Source: Bacillota bacterium (GTDB lineage: Bacteria; Bacillota; Clostridia; Oscillospirales; Ruminococcaceae). From it: 64,000 nt of DNA. The notes beneath the pieces were generated by a model. That model did not search any database. It had not been told where the DNA came from and worked only from the letters and a program-made list of their open reading frames with translations. The DNA lies in the NCBI GenBank assembly GCA_023396225.1, contig JAEWWT010000015.1, positions 124,001-188,000 on the forward strand. Reading direction: 5' to 3'. Below are positions 44,130 through 52,456 of the stretch, piece after piece. Numbering within the stretch: the stretch's first letter is position 1; each line of letters starts with the position of its first letter. The position numbers were made by a program, and so were the translations under genes.

Positions 44130-45305
44130 ATGTCTGTTGAAATGCAGCTTAAATACGGTTGTAACCCAAATCAAAAACCATCAAGAATATATATGGAAAC
44201 TGGTGAGCTTCCAATTGAAGTTTTGAACGGTAAGCCAGGATATATAAATTTACTCGATGCATTTAACGGCTGGCAGCTTGTTAAGGAATTGAAAAAAGCT
44301 ACAGGAATGTGTGCGGCAACATCTTTCAAGCATGTTTCTCCTGCTGGTGCAGCTGTCGGAGAACCTCTTTCCGATACTTTAAAAAAGATATATTTTGTTG
44401 ATGATCTCGAGCTTTCTCCTTTAGCTTGCGCATATGCAAGAGCAAGAGGAGCTGACAGAATGTCATCTTATGGTGACTTTATCGCTCTTTCAGATATCTG
44501 TGATGTTCCTACAGCAAAAATGATTTATAGAGAAGTATCAGATGGTGTTATTGCTCCTGGATATACTGATGAGGCACTTGAAATCTTAAAGTCAAAGAGA
44601 AAAGGCACATACAACATAATCAAAATTGATGAAAAATATTTACCTGCACCAATCGAAACCAAGCAGGTGTTCGGTGTAACTTTTGAACAGGGAAGAAATG
44701 AGCTTGATATTAATAACGAGCTCCTTGCTAATGTTGTTACAGAAAATAAGAATATACCTGAAAGTAAGAAAAGAGATCTTTTAATAAGTCTTATTACTCT
44801 TAAGTACACACAGTCAAACAGTGTCTGCTATGTAAAGGACGGACAGGCAATCGGTATCGGTGCAGGTCAGCAGTCAAGAATTCACTGCACAAGACTTGCA
44901 GGAAACAAGGCTGATATCTGGTGGTTAAGACAATCTACAAAGGTTCTTTCACTTCAGTTTGTTGATAGTATCCGTCGTGCTGACAGGGATAACGCAATTG
45001 ACGTTTATATTTCTGATGAATATATGGATGTTCTTGCAGATGGAACATGGGAAAATATTTTCAAGGTTAAGCCTGAAGTATTTACTAAGGAAGAGCAGAA
45101 AGCATGGCTTGCACAGAATGAAAATGTTTGTCTTGGTTCAGATGCATTCTTCCCATTTGGTGATAATATTGAACGTGCTAAAAAGAGTGGAGTAGCATAC
45201 ATTGCACAGCCTGGCGGATCAATCAGGGATGACAATGTTATAGATACTTGCAATAAGTATGACATTGCTATGGCATTCACAGGAATCAGACTTTTCCATC
45301 ACTGA
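44130..45305 (+). CDS. purH: Stand-alone AICAR formyltransferase
   Basis: A 391-residue protein matching only the formyltransferase half of PurH; the N-terminal IMP cyclohydrolase domain is absent. The conserved KYGCNPNQKPSRIY, FKHVSPAGAAVG, QSNSVCYVKDGQ and GAGQQSRIHCTRLAG segments are clear, and the late SDAFFPFGDNIE and AQPGGSIRDD motifs are kept. It works with the preceding PurO-like protein. Symbol used for the activity; it is not the fused enzyme. Confidence 0.9.
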   Translation: MSVEMQLKYGCNPNQKPSRIYMETGELPIEVLNGKPGYINLLDAFNGWQLVKELKKATGMCAATSFKHVSPAGAAVGEPLSDTLKKIYFVDDLELSPLACAYARARGADRMSSYGDFIALSDICDVPTAKMIYREVSDGVIAPGYTDEALEILKSKRKGTYNIIKIDEKYLPAPIETKQVFGVTFEQGRNELDINNELLANVVTENKNIPESKKRDLLISLITLKYTQSNSVCYVKDGQAIGIGAGQQSRIHCTRLAGNKADIWWLRQSTKVLSLQFVDSIRRADRDNAIDVYISDEYMDVLADGTWENIFKVKPEVFTKEEQKAWLAQNENVCLGSDAFFPFGDNIERAKKSGVAYIAQPGGSIRDDNVIDTCNKYDIAMAFTGIRLFHH

Positions 45306-45345
45306 TTTACAGACATAATTCATATTAGAAAGCATGTGAGTTTTT

Positions 45346-45723
45346 ATGAGGACAGCAGATATTTATCCGGAGTTAGAACAGTATTTATTGTCAAAACCCG
45401 GAGTAGAAAAGGACTATAAGGTAGAGTGGGACTGGACTCGTTTTATGATAAGAGGCAAAATGTTTGCAGCGTTTTGTTCTGAGGGAGTAGAGTCTGCGCT
45501 TATAAATGTAAAAAGTGAACCTGACTTTAATGAATTCATGCGCAAAACATATGAGGATGTAAATGCAGGTTATTACATGAATAAGGTTCATTGGAATGCT
45601 GTAAAGCTTACGGGAACTGTACCTTATGATGTTATTAAGGAAATGTGTGATAGGGGATATAGTCTTATTTTGAAATCCCTGCCAAAGAAGGTTCAACAAG
45701 AAATACTTAGTCACAAAGATTAA
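45346..45723 (+). CDS. MmcQ/YjbR-like protein
   Basis: A 125-residue protein of the MmcQ/YjbR (double-wing DNA-binding-like) family. The core pattern MIRGKMFAAF and VNAGYYMNKVHWNAVKL fits the family. Its role is unknown. It lies between two purine genes, so it is probably co-transcribed with them, but a purine link is only contextual. Confidence 0.75.
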   Translation: MRTADIYPELEQYLLSKPGVEKDYKVEWDWTRFMIRGKMFAAFCSEGVESALINVKSEPDFNEFMRKTYEDVNAGYYMNKVHWNAVKLTGTVPYDVIKEMCDRGYSLILKSLPKKVQQEILSHKD

Positions 45724-45726
45724 GTT

Positions 45727-45814
45727 GTTAAAAATGTTTTTCAAACTATGAGTTTGGTCTTTTCGGAGTTTAATCCGATTTCTGCTTTTGCAGAATGCCA
45801 AAACTCAGAGAGGA
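45727..45814. repeat. Palindromic leader repeat, copy 4 (before purD)
   Basis: A degenerate first hairpin (about 45727-45746) is followed by an outer stem gagtttgg/ccaaaactc. This encloses cgga/tccg and a perfect ttctgc/gcagaa hairpin. The element ends in GAGAGGA (45808-45814), the purD ribosome site. The left end (ATGAGTTT) matches copy 1 and copy 5. Confidence 0.7.
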
Positions 45815-45825
45815 TGGTCATAGCA

Positions 45826-47106
45826 TTGAAAATTTTAGTAGTGGGTAGCGGCGGAAGAGAACACGCAATTATCATGAAGCTTGCTGAAAGCAAAAGAGTA
45901 GATAAGCTATATTGTACTCCTGGAAACGGGGGCATTTCACGATATGCAGAATGTTTTGATATAAAAGCAACAGATATAGATGGTATAGTAAAACTTTCAA
46001 AAAAACTTTTACCTGATATGGTTGTTGTAGCACCTGATGATCCATTGGTTCTTGGAATGGTTGATGCTCTTAACAAGGAAGGTTTTGTTACTTTTGGACC
46101 AAATAAAGCAGCGGCTATAATTGAAGGGAGCAAGGTTTTTTCTAAAGACTTGATGAAAAAATATAACATTCCAACTGCAGGATATGAAACATTTGATAAC
46201 TTTGATGATGCGGTGACATATATAAAGAAACAAAATACTTATCCAACAGTAATTAAGGCTGATGGACTTGCTTTAGGTAAGGGAGTTATCATTGCACAGG
46301 ATGAGGTTGAAGCAATTGAAGCTGTTAATTCAATTATGAATGATAAGATTTTCGGAGCAAGTGGTTCACATCTTGTTGTTGAGGAATTCCTAACAGGCCC
46401 TGAAATATCTGTTTTATCATTTACAGATGGCAATGTTGTTGTTCCAATGATATCATCAATGGATCACAAGAGAGCACTTGACAATGATGAAGGTCTTAAT
46501 ACCGGAGGTATGGGAACAGTTGCACCAAATCCTTTTTATACTAAGGAAGTTGCAGATGAATGTATGGAAAAGATTTTTATTCCGACAATCAATGCAATGA
46601 ATTCTGAAGGCAGAACATTCAAAGGATGCCTTTATTTTGGATTAATGGTAACACCTACTGGTGTAAAGGTAATTGAGTACAACTGTAGATTTGGTGATCC
46701 TGAAACACAAGTTGTTCTTCCTTTGCTTGATACAGACCTTGTTGATATATTTGAATCGGTTTATTATGGAAACTTATCAAATATTGATATAAAATGGAAG
46801 AATGAAAGTTGCTCTTGTGTTGTTATGGCAAGCGGCGGTTATCCTAAAAAGTATCCGACAGGTCTTGAAATATCAGGCTTTGACAGTAAGGGTCAAGTTA
46901 ATGATGCTTTTGTATACCATGCAGGTACAAAATATTCCGATGGAAATTTCTATACAGCAGGTGGACGTGTTCTTGGTGTAACTGCAACAGGAGAGACACT
47001 TACAGCCGCACTGAACAAGTCATATGCGGCTGTTTCAAAGATATCATTTGAGAATGCTCATTACAGAAAAGACATTGGAAAGAAAGCACTTTCAGCTAAA
47101 AATTAA
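45826..47106 (+). CDS. purD: Phosphoribosylamine-glycine ligase
   Basis: GAR synthetase, ATP-grasp enzyme of purine synthesis. The TTG start at 45826 gives the family N-terminus (KILVVGSGGREHAI) with GAGAGGA 11 bases upstream; in-frame ATGs at 45814 and 45748 are poorly placed. Motifs include IKADGLALGKGV, GGMGTVAPNPF and NCRFGDPETQV. The end overlaps the convergent kinase gene by four bases. Confidence 0.96.
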   Translation: MKILVVGSGGREHAIIMKLAESKRVDKLYCTPGNGGISRYAECFDIKATDIDGIVKLSKKLLPDMVVVAPDDPLVLGMVDALNKEGFVTFGPNKAAAIIEGSKVFSKDLMKKYNIPTAGYETFDNFDDAVTYIKKQNTYPTVIKADGLALGKGVIIAQDEVEAIEAVNSIMNDKIFGASGSHLVVEEFLTGPEISVLSFTDGNVVVPMISSMDHKRALDNDEGLNTGGMGTVAPNPFYTKEVADECMEKIFIPTINAMNSEGRTFKGCLYFGLMVTPTGVKVIEYNCRFGDPETQVVLPLLDTDLVDIFESVYYGNLSNIDIKWKNESCSCVVMASGGYPKKYPTGLEISGFDSKGQVNDAFVYHAGTKYSDGNFYTAGGRVLGVTATGETLTAALNKSYAAVSKISFENAHYRKDIGKKALSAKN

Positions 47107-48065
47107 TATGTTTTTATAGTGCCGATGCAATTGAGAATTTCCTCATGCGTCGGCATTGCTGGTATTGCACCATGCTTATTTGCAGTTAAAGCTCCACAAG
47201 CATTGGAGTAATTAGCTATTTCGGTGATTTCAGGCATAGTCAGTTCGTTAGGCTTTTTATTAAGATTTATAAATTTGGATAAAAATGCTCCGTAAAAGCT
47301 ATCACCAGCACCAAGAGTATCAATAGTGTCAAGACGGTAAGTAGGATAACGTTCAATCCCATGTCTTGTTGCAATTATACAACCCTTTGCCCCCTGGGTA
47401 ATACAAACAATACTTATTCCCATATTAAGCAGTTTTGCAATTGCAGTAATAAGATTACCACTGTCAGTAACAACCTGAAGTTCCTTTTCTGATACTTTTA
47501 TAATATCACATAATGGGAGAACGCTTCTAATAACGTTTTCAGCCTCAGACTTTGACTCCCACAATGCAGGACGCCAGTTAGGACTATATGATATCAACTT
47601 ATTGCTTTTCTTAGCATATCTTACTGCTTCAATAATACTTCTGCGTGCAGGATCTTTTGAAAGAGAAAAAGCTCCAAAGTGCAATAATTTGCAGGAATCA
47701 ATCAATTTCAGATTAATCTCTTCATAGTTTAAGTTTTGATCTGCACTGTCATTTCTGTAAAATACAAAGTTGCGTTTTCCGCCTTCTGTATTTTTTACAA
47801 ATGCAAGTGTAGTCGGATTGGCGTTGTCCCAAACAACTCCATCAGTGTTTACATTAAAGCTCTTAAGAACATCAATAAGATATTTCCCGAAAATATCTTT
47901 ACCTACTTTTCCGATAAAAGCAGTGGGAACATTAAGCTTTGAGGTCATAACTGCAACATTAGCCGGTGATCCTCCTGCATTCTTAATATAGCATTTTTCT
48001 CCATTGATAGAAGTGTCTTCTGTAAAATCAATTAAAACTTCTCCAATAGTAACAATATCCGGCAT
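47103..48065 (-). CDS. PfkB family sugar kinase, fructokinase-like
   Basis: A 320-residue carbohydrate kinase of the PfkB family. N-terminal IGEVLIDF and GGSPANVAV motifs and the C-terminal DTLGAGDSFYGAFL with its catalytic Asp are present. The pattern fits bacterial fructokinases, but substrate specificity is not certain. The start at 48065 is chosen because GAAGGTGA precedes it; an upstream ATG (48080) overlaps that site. Confidence 0.88.
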   Translation of the reverse strand: MPDIVTIGEVLIDFTEDTSINGEKCYIKNAGGSPANVAVMTSKLNVPTAFIGKVGKDIFGKYLIDVLKSFNVNTDGVVWDNANPTTLAFVKNTEGGKRNFVFYRNDSADQNLNYEEINLKLIDSCKLLHFGAFSLSKDPARRSIIEAVRYAKKSNKLISYSPNWRPALWESKSEAENVIRSVLPLCDIIKVSEKELQVVTDSGNLITAIAKLLNMGISIVCITQGAKGCIIATRHGIERYPTYRLDTIDTLGAGDSFYGAFLSKFINLNKKPNELTMPEITEIANYSNACGALTANKHGAIPAMPTHEEILNCIGTIKTY

Positions 48066-48161
48066 TTCTTCACCTTCCATAATTTAAATATATGTATTTA
48101 TTATATTATAACATTTTTTTAAACATTATAAAAGTCGATTTGTGTAAAAATAATATAAAAT

Positions 48162-48198
48162 TTAAATCGTTAAAAGCAAGAGCTTTATAACGATTTAA
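48162..48198 (-). terminator. Terminator of the HD-GYP gene
   Basis: Outer stem ttaaatcgtta/taacgatttaa with an aaagc/gcttt extension, overlapping the last codons of the gene. The minus-strand side is followed by T/A-rich DNA. Confidence 0.6.
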
Positions 48199-49897
48199 CA
48201 ATTGAAGCGGTCGCTTCTTGTGCATTTTTACATTGAGCAACATCATCTGGGTATTTCTGCAATATTTCAAGTAATTGTGGATAACATTGTTTAAAAATTC
48301 TGACTGCTTCCGGAGCAAATTGTTTTTCACTCTGGCTTACAATTTCCTCATACGCTTCTTCAGGAGGCCAACCTTTTTTATATGATCTGTTTGATACCAG
48401 AGCATCAAACACATCCGCTACAGAAACATATCTGCTGAGGAAATCTATATCCTCGCCTTTGAAACCAAGGTATCCCTTTCCATCCCATCTTTCATGGTGT
48501 TGTAAAGCTATTGCCTTTGCCATGGTCATTACTTCTCCAGGACTATTTTTCAGTAAATCAGCTCCGATAGACACATGAGTTTTTATAACATCAAATTCTT
48601 CATTAGTAAGTCTTGATGGTTTTTCAAGAATTTCAGGTGGAATCATTAGCTTTCCTATATCATGCATCATTGCAGCAAGAGCTATATCTTGAGACCTTTC
48701 TTCAGAGAACCCTGCATACCTTGACATTATTTTCGTATATTCAGAAACTCTTTTAACATGCTGACCTGTCTGTCTGGATTTGGATTCTGATATCTCTGCA
48801 AAAGACAGAATAATGGATTCCTGCGCTTTGAAAATATCTTCATTTAATTTTGTGTTGGTAATAGCAATTTTAATATTGTTATAAAGAATGTCAAGTGAAT
48901 TATTGAGGAGCTCGTCATTTTCGCCGACTTCAAACTGCATTGCAACGTACGACATCAGTTTATCATATTCATCGTAGAAAGTCATTCCGATACCATATGC
49001 AGAAATCTGAATATTATCCCAGACTTTTTGCTTATTAACAGGAAAAATAAACTTAATATCTGCCATAGTAACAGTTATGCAGTCATCTTTTATCTCTTCT
49101 TCTTGTATCTCAAGATCATTATTAAGATAAGTAAAGTGCTTTTTATCACTTTTCACACCAACTATAGCAACAGGAGGTGTAATAGTTCCCTGAATTGATG
49201 CTGCAACAGTAAAAACGGCATATCTTACAAGGCTTGCAAGATCAATTAGTTCTCTCGCACCGAATAAACTTCGGGAAACATTAATAATTGAATTAAGACC
49301 TTCTTTATTTCTGTTAATTTCATCGGTATATGAATCTACCTTCTGAAGCATATTCTGTGCTCTTTTTCCAATTACAGAACAGATAATTGCAAGACCAACG
49401 TATTCAATACACCTTGGAACGATACCATATATAACAACCTCACGCAAATTTGTGAGTGGTTCATCTGGAATAAAAATATAAATTAGTCCTAATAGATGAG
49501 AACAAATAATGCTGATTAATGAGGTTATTATTGTATAGTTTGTAAGCTTTGAGTTAAAGTATAAAAGAGACAAAACAATAGGAAATGCAAATAATAATAT
49601 TACGTGATATTTTAAAAGGACATAAAGGAACATAACAGAAATAGTACAACAAGTAATTGAGATATATCTTATGAATGTATTATCCCGTTTAATAAATAAA
49701 AGAAGCAAACGAGGCAAATAAAAGAAAAAAGAACCAATAAGAACGCTAATGGTCATTACAGTATTATTAACATTAAATATTCCAACATAATTTAGAATCC
49801 AAACAATAATCAATAGAACAGGACATGCAAGCATACACTTTGAAATAAAATCAGTTGCAACTATATTATTTTCATTATATATTTTACTTTGAATCAT
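48185..49897 (-). CDS. Membrane-bound HD-GYP domain protein
   Basis: A 570-residue signalling protein. The N-terminal region has about six hydrophobic segments (residues 20-195), then a GAF-like central part, then an HD-GYP domain. The HD motif (MHDIGKLMIPPEIL) and the HHERWDGKGY segment fit c-di-GMP phosphodiesterases, but the GYP Pro is Leu (GKGYLGF). The ligand sensed is unknown. It has its own promoter (49921-49949). Confidence 0.85.
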   Translation of the reverse strand: MIQSKIYNENNIVATDFISKCMLACPVLLIIVWILNYVGIFNVNNTVMTISVLIGSFFFYLPRLLLLFIKRDNTFIRYISITCCTISVMFLYVLLKYHVILLFAFPIVLSLLYFNSKLTNYTIITSLISIICSHLLGLIYIFIPDEPLTNLREVVIYGIVPRCIEYVGLAIICSVIGKRAQNMLQKVDSYTDEINRNKEGLNSIINVSRSLFGARELIDLASLVRYAVFTVAASIQGTITPPVAIVGVKSDKKHFTYLNNDLEIQEEEIKDDCITVTMADIKFIFPVNKQKVWDNIQISAYGIGMTFYDEYDKLMSYVAMQFEVGENDELLNNSLDILYNNIKIAITNTKLNEDIFKAQESIILSFAEISESKSRQTGQHVKRVSEYTKIMSRYAGFSEERSQDIALAAMMHDIGKLMIPPEILEKPSRLTNEEFDVIKTHVSIGADLLKNSPGEVMTMAKAIALQHHERWDGKGYLGFKGEDIDFLSRYVSVADVFDALVSNRSYKKGWPPEEAYEEIVSQSEKQFAPEAVRIFKQCYPQLLEILQKYPDDVAQCKNAQEATASIVKSL

Positions 49898-49920
49898 TTT
49901 TACACCAACCTATAAGTAAT

Positions 49921-49949
49921 ATTATATCACGTGTAATATTAAATTTCAA
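49921..49949 (-). promoter_or_regulatory. Promoter of the HD-GYP gene
   Basis: On the minus strand TTGAAA (49949-49944), 17-base spacer, TATAAT (49926-49921) with an extended TGA, about 24 bases before the start. Confidence 0.75.
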
Positions 49950-49993
49950 TAATTAGTATAACAGTTTTTAGTTTTATATTGTATAATTTTTAG

Positions 49994-50584
49994 TTACTTT
50001 GCTGGATCGCCCTCAAGATAATACGTTGCTTCCATATCAGCAGTACAAAGTGCAAAACCAAGAGGGTAGTGTTCGAAAGCTCTTCCAATAGAATTTTTAT
50101 CTTCAATTCCCGAAAAACCCATATGGTATCTGATTGCAAAAGCTTCTTCTCGTGATAATTTCATAAATCCTGTTATTATATAAACTGATTTTTCTCCATG
50201 CCCATAAGGAAGTTTGTCATCAATTGAATAATAAGGAACCTTTTCCCATTCACCATTTTCATTCTTAGAATTTCTGTAATCTGTTTTATAAAAATTGACT
50301 TTGCATATATCGTGCAGAAGCGCAACAACAGCAATTGTTTCATCAGAATAATTCATTCCATATACAGTTTGTACACGTTGCCTGGAGAGATAATCTTTCA
50401 GACAATGATAAACATTTAAACTATGTTCAAGAAGCCCTCCTTCAAATGAACCATGAAAACGTGTGCTTGCAGGAGCAGTAAAAAAATCACTATGTACAGA
50501 ACATAAATATTCAAGAAGCTTATCAGAACCTTCTCTGTGAATGTTTTCATTGTAGATATTTATAAATTCATCTTTATATATCAT
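49994..50584 (-). CDS. HD domain-containing hydrolase
   Basis: A 196-residue HD-superfamily protein. Metal-ligand segments HSLNVYHCLKDYL, LLHDICKVNFY and GHGEKSVYII are visible, and the sequence contains YHMGF, a pattern of small HD proteins. Phosphohydrolase activity is inferred; the substrate is unknown. A 6-codon frame with the only good ribosome site sits upstream (see 50591). Confidence 0.8.
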   Translation of the reverse strand: MIYKDEFINIYNENIHREGSDKLLEYLCSVHSDFFTAPASTRFHGSFEGGLLEHSLNVYHCLKDYLSRQRVQTVYGMNYSDETIAVVALLHDICKVNFYKTDYRNSKNENGEWEKVPYYSIDDKLPYGHGEKSVYIITGFMKLSREEAFAIRYHMGFSGIEDKNSIGRAFEHYPLGFALCTADMEATYYLEGDPAK

Positions 50585-50590
50585 ATTATT

Positions 50591-50611
50591 TCATGCTTTT
50601 AATAAAAGCAT
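50591..50611 (-). CDS. Possible 6-residue upstream ORF
   Basis: On the minus strand AAAGGAG, then ATG, five more codons and TGA, in frame with and 6 bases before the HD gene start at 50584. The mini-frame lies in a hairpin (atgctttt/aaaagcat). The HD gene has no ribosome site of its own at normal distance, so re-initiation is a possibility. Confidence 0.3.
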   Translation of the reverse strand: MLLLKA

Positions 50612-50726
50612 ATCTCCTTTCAGAAATACTTTGGAAGTTTTACTTAATCATACATTATCCATTATAATAATTATATATTTTATATTTAAAAGTGTCAATT
50701 AAAATAATAATAAATCATGTATTGTA

Positions 50727-50755
50727 TTGCAAACATTGATAAAATAATGTAAAAT
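50727..50755 (+). promoter_or_regulatory. Promoter of the PPK2 gene
   Basis: TTGCAA (50727-50732), 17-base spacer, TAAAAT (50750-50755). Confidence 0.7.
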
Positions 50756-50807
50756 ATAAATTATAAGGTTAATAAGCTTGTTGTAAAATCGGAAGGGAAT
50801 GAGTATT

Positions 50808-52298
50808 GTGCTGGAAAAAGCAATTGTAAATAAGAATAAGAACTTTAATTACAAAGAATTAACTAAGGAACTTCAGGATAATTTGTCAGAACTTCAGCTT
50901 AAGATAAAAGATAAGCAACTTCCTGTTGCTGTAATATTTGAGGGATGGGGAGCTTCTGGAAAAGGTTCATTTATTGCTGAAATGATTAAAATGCTCGATC
51001 CTAGATTTTTTAATGTTTATGTAACAATGCCTGCAACGGAAACAGAAAAAAGATATCCGCTTATGAAGCGTTTCTGGGAAATGACACCTGAGAAAGGTAT
51101 TATTTCGATAATGGATAGAAGTTGGCATCAAGAGTTAGCAATTTCAAAGATTGAAGATGATATTACATCCGAAGAATATGAAAGAAGAATTAAATCTGTT
51201 AATACTTTTGAAAGACAGCTTGTTGATGACGGTTGTCTGGTAATTAAATTGTTTCTTCATATCTCAAAGCAAGAACAAAAAAAGCGTTTTTCAAAGCTAA
51301 GAGACGATGATGACACAAGGTGGCGTGTTACAGTACTTGATAAAAAGAGAAATAAAAACTATGATGTTTATTACAAACAATTTGATGATATGCTTGAAAA
51401 AACAAATACCAATTATGCTCCTTGGCGTGTTATAGACACTACAGATAAGCAATTTACTAAATTCCAGATATTTAATATTCTTGTAAGTCAGATTAACAGT
51501 GCTATAAATATGTCTTTGGATGAAAATAAGATCATTATGGATAATTCTTTTAAGCTTGTTGAACAGCCTCTGCTTAAAGATATTTTGTTGGATAATAAAA
51601 CTTTGCAACCAACTAAGTATTTTGATCAGCTTAAAAAGGCACAGAAAGAATTAGCAAAGCTACATGATAAAATCTACCGAAGAAAAATCCCTGTTATTAT
51701 TGCGTTTGAAGGATGGGATGCCGCAGGAAAGGGTGGAGCAATAAAGAGGATTTCTACTGCTCTTGATCCGAGAGGTTATGAAGCAATTCCTATTTCTGCA
51801 CCAGATAAAACAGAGCTTAATCATCATTATCTTTGGAGGTTCTGGCGCCATATTCCTAAAACAGGGCATATATCTATTTTTGACAGGACATGGTATGGTA
51901 GGGTGATGGTTGAGAAGATAGAAAAGTTCACTCCTGAGTACAGATGTAATATGGCATATAATGAAATAAATGAATTTGAAAAAGAACTGACTGACAGTGG
52001 TGCTGTAATAATCAAATTCTGGCTTCAGATTGATAAGGAAGAGCAGTTAAAGAGATTTGAAGAAAGACAGAACAATCCTGCGAAGAGTTGGAAAATTACA
52101 GATGAGGATTGGCGCAACCGTGAAAAATGGGATCAGTATGAAACTGCTGTGAACGACATGATAAGGCTTACATCAACAGAATTTGCACCATGGCATATTA
52201 TTGAGTCAAATAATAAAATGTTTGCCAGAATTAAGATAATGAATATAATAATAGATGTTCTTAACAATGAAATAAAACAACAAAAAAGCAAAAAGTAA
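50808..52298 (+). CDS. pap: Two-domain PPK2, polyphosphate:AMP phosphotransferase-like
   Basis: A 496-residue protein with two fused PPK2 domains, the layout of class II polyphosphate:AMP phosphotransferases. Each half has a Walker A (FEGWGASGKG near residue 45 and FEGWDAAGKGG near 305) and lid-region motifs (DRSWHQE and DRTWYGR). It is expected to phosphorylate AMP with polyphosphate. A GTG start at 50808 is preferred because GGAAGGGA is nine bases upstream; ATG 50799 abuts it. Confidence 0.88.
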   Translation: MLEKAIVNKNKNFNYKELTKELQDNLSELQLKIKDKQLPVAVIFEGWGASGKGSFIAEMIKMLDPRFFNVYVTMPATETEKRYPLMKRFWEMTPEKGIISIMDRSWHQELAISKIEDDITSEEYERRIKSVNTFERQLVDDGCLVIKLFLHISKQEQKKRFSKLRDDDDTRWRVTVLDKKRNKNYDVYYKQFDDMLEKTNTNYAPWRVIDTTDKQFTKFQIFNILVSQINSAINMSLDENKIIMDNSFKLVEQPLLKDILLDNKTLQPTKYFDQLKKAQKELAKLHDKIYRRKIPVIIAFEGWDAAGKGGAIKRISTALDPRGYEAIPISAPDKTELNHHYLWRFWRHIPKTGHISIFDRTWYGRVMVEKIEKFTPEYRCNMAYNEINEFEKELTDSGAVIIKFWLQIDKEEQLKRFEERQNNPAKSWKITDEDWRNREKWDQYETAVNDMIRLTSTEFAPWHIIESNNKMFARIKIMNIIIDVLNNEIKQQKSKK

Positions 52299-52301
52299 CA
52301 T

Positions 52302-52333
52302 TTAAGGGATGCAAAATCAACTGCATCCCTTAA
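52302..52333 (+). terminator. Terminator-like hairpin after PPK2
   Basis: Perfect 12-bp stem ttaagggatgca/tgcatcccttaa. No T run follows, so it may be a weak terminator or an mRNA end protector. Confidence 0.6.
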
Positions 52334-52382
52334 ATTGAATGAAAATGACGACAAAAGTATATGTTTTTTTAATGCTTTTAGC

Positions 52383-52445
52383 TATGAGTTTTATTGTATA
52401 ATTTTAGCTTAATTTGCTTATACACTACGCAAAACTCGGAAAGGA
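52383..52445. repeat. Palindromic leader repeat, copy 5 (before fbp), degenerate
   Basis: ATGAGTTTT left end and an outer stem gagtttt/aaaactc, with tgtata/tataca inside. It ends in GGAAAGGA (52438-52445), the fbp ribosome site. The second inner hairpin is weak. It shares both ends with copies 1 and 4. Confidence 0.55.
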
Positions 52446-52456
52446 ATACTGTATTT

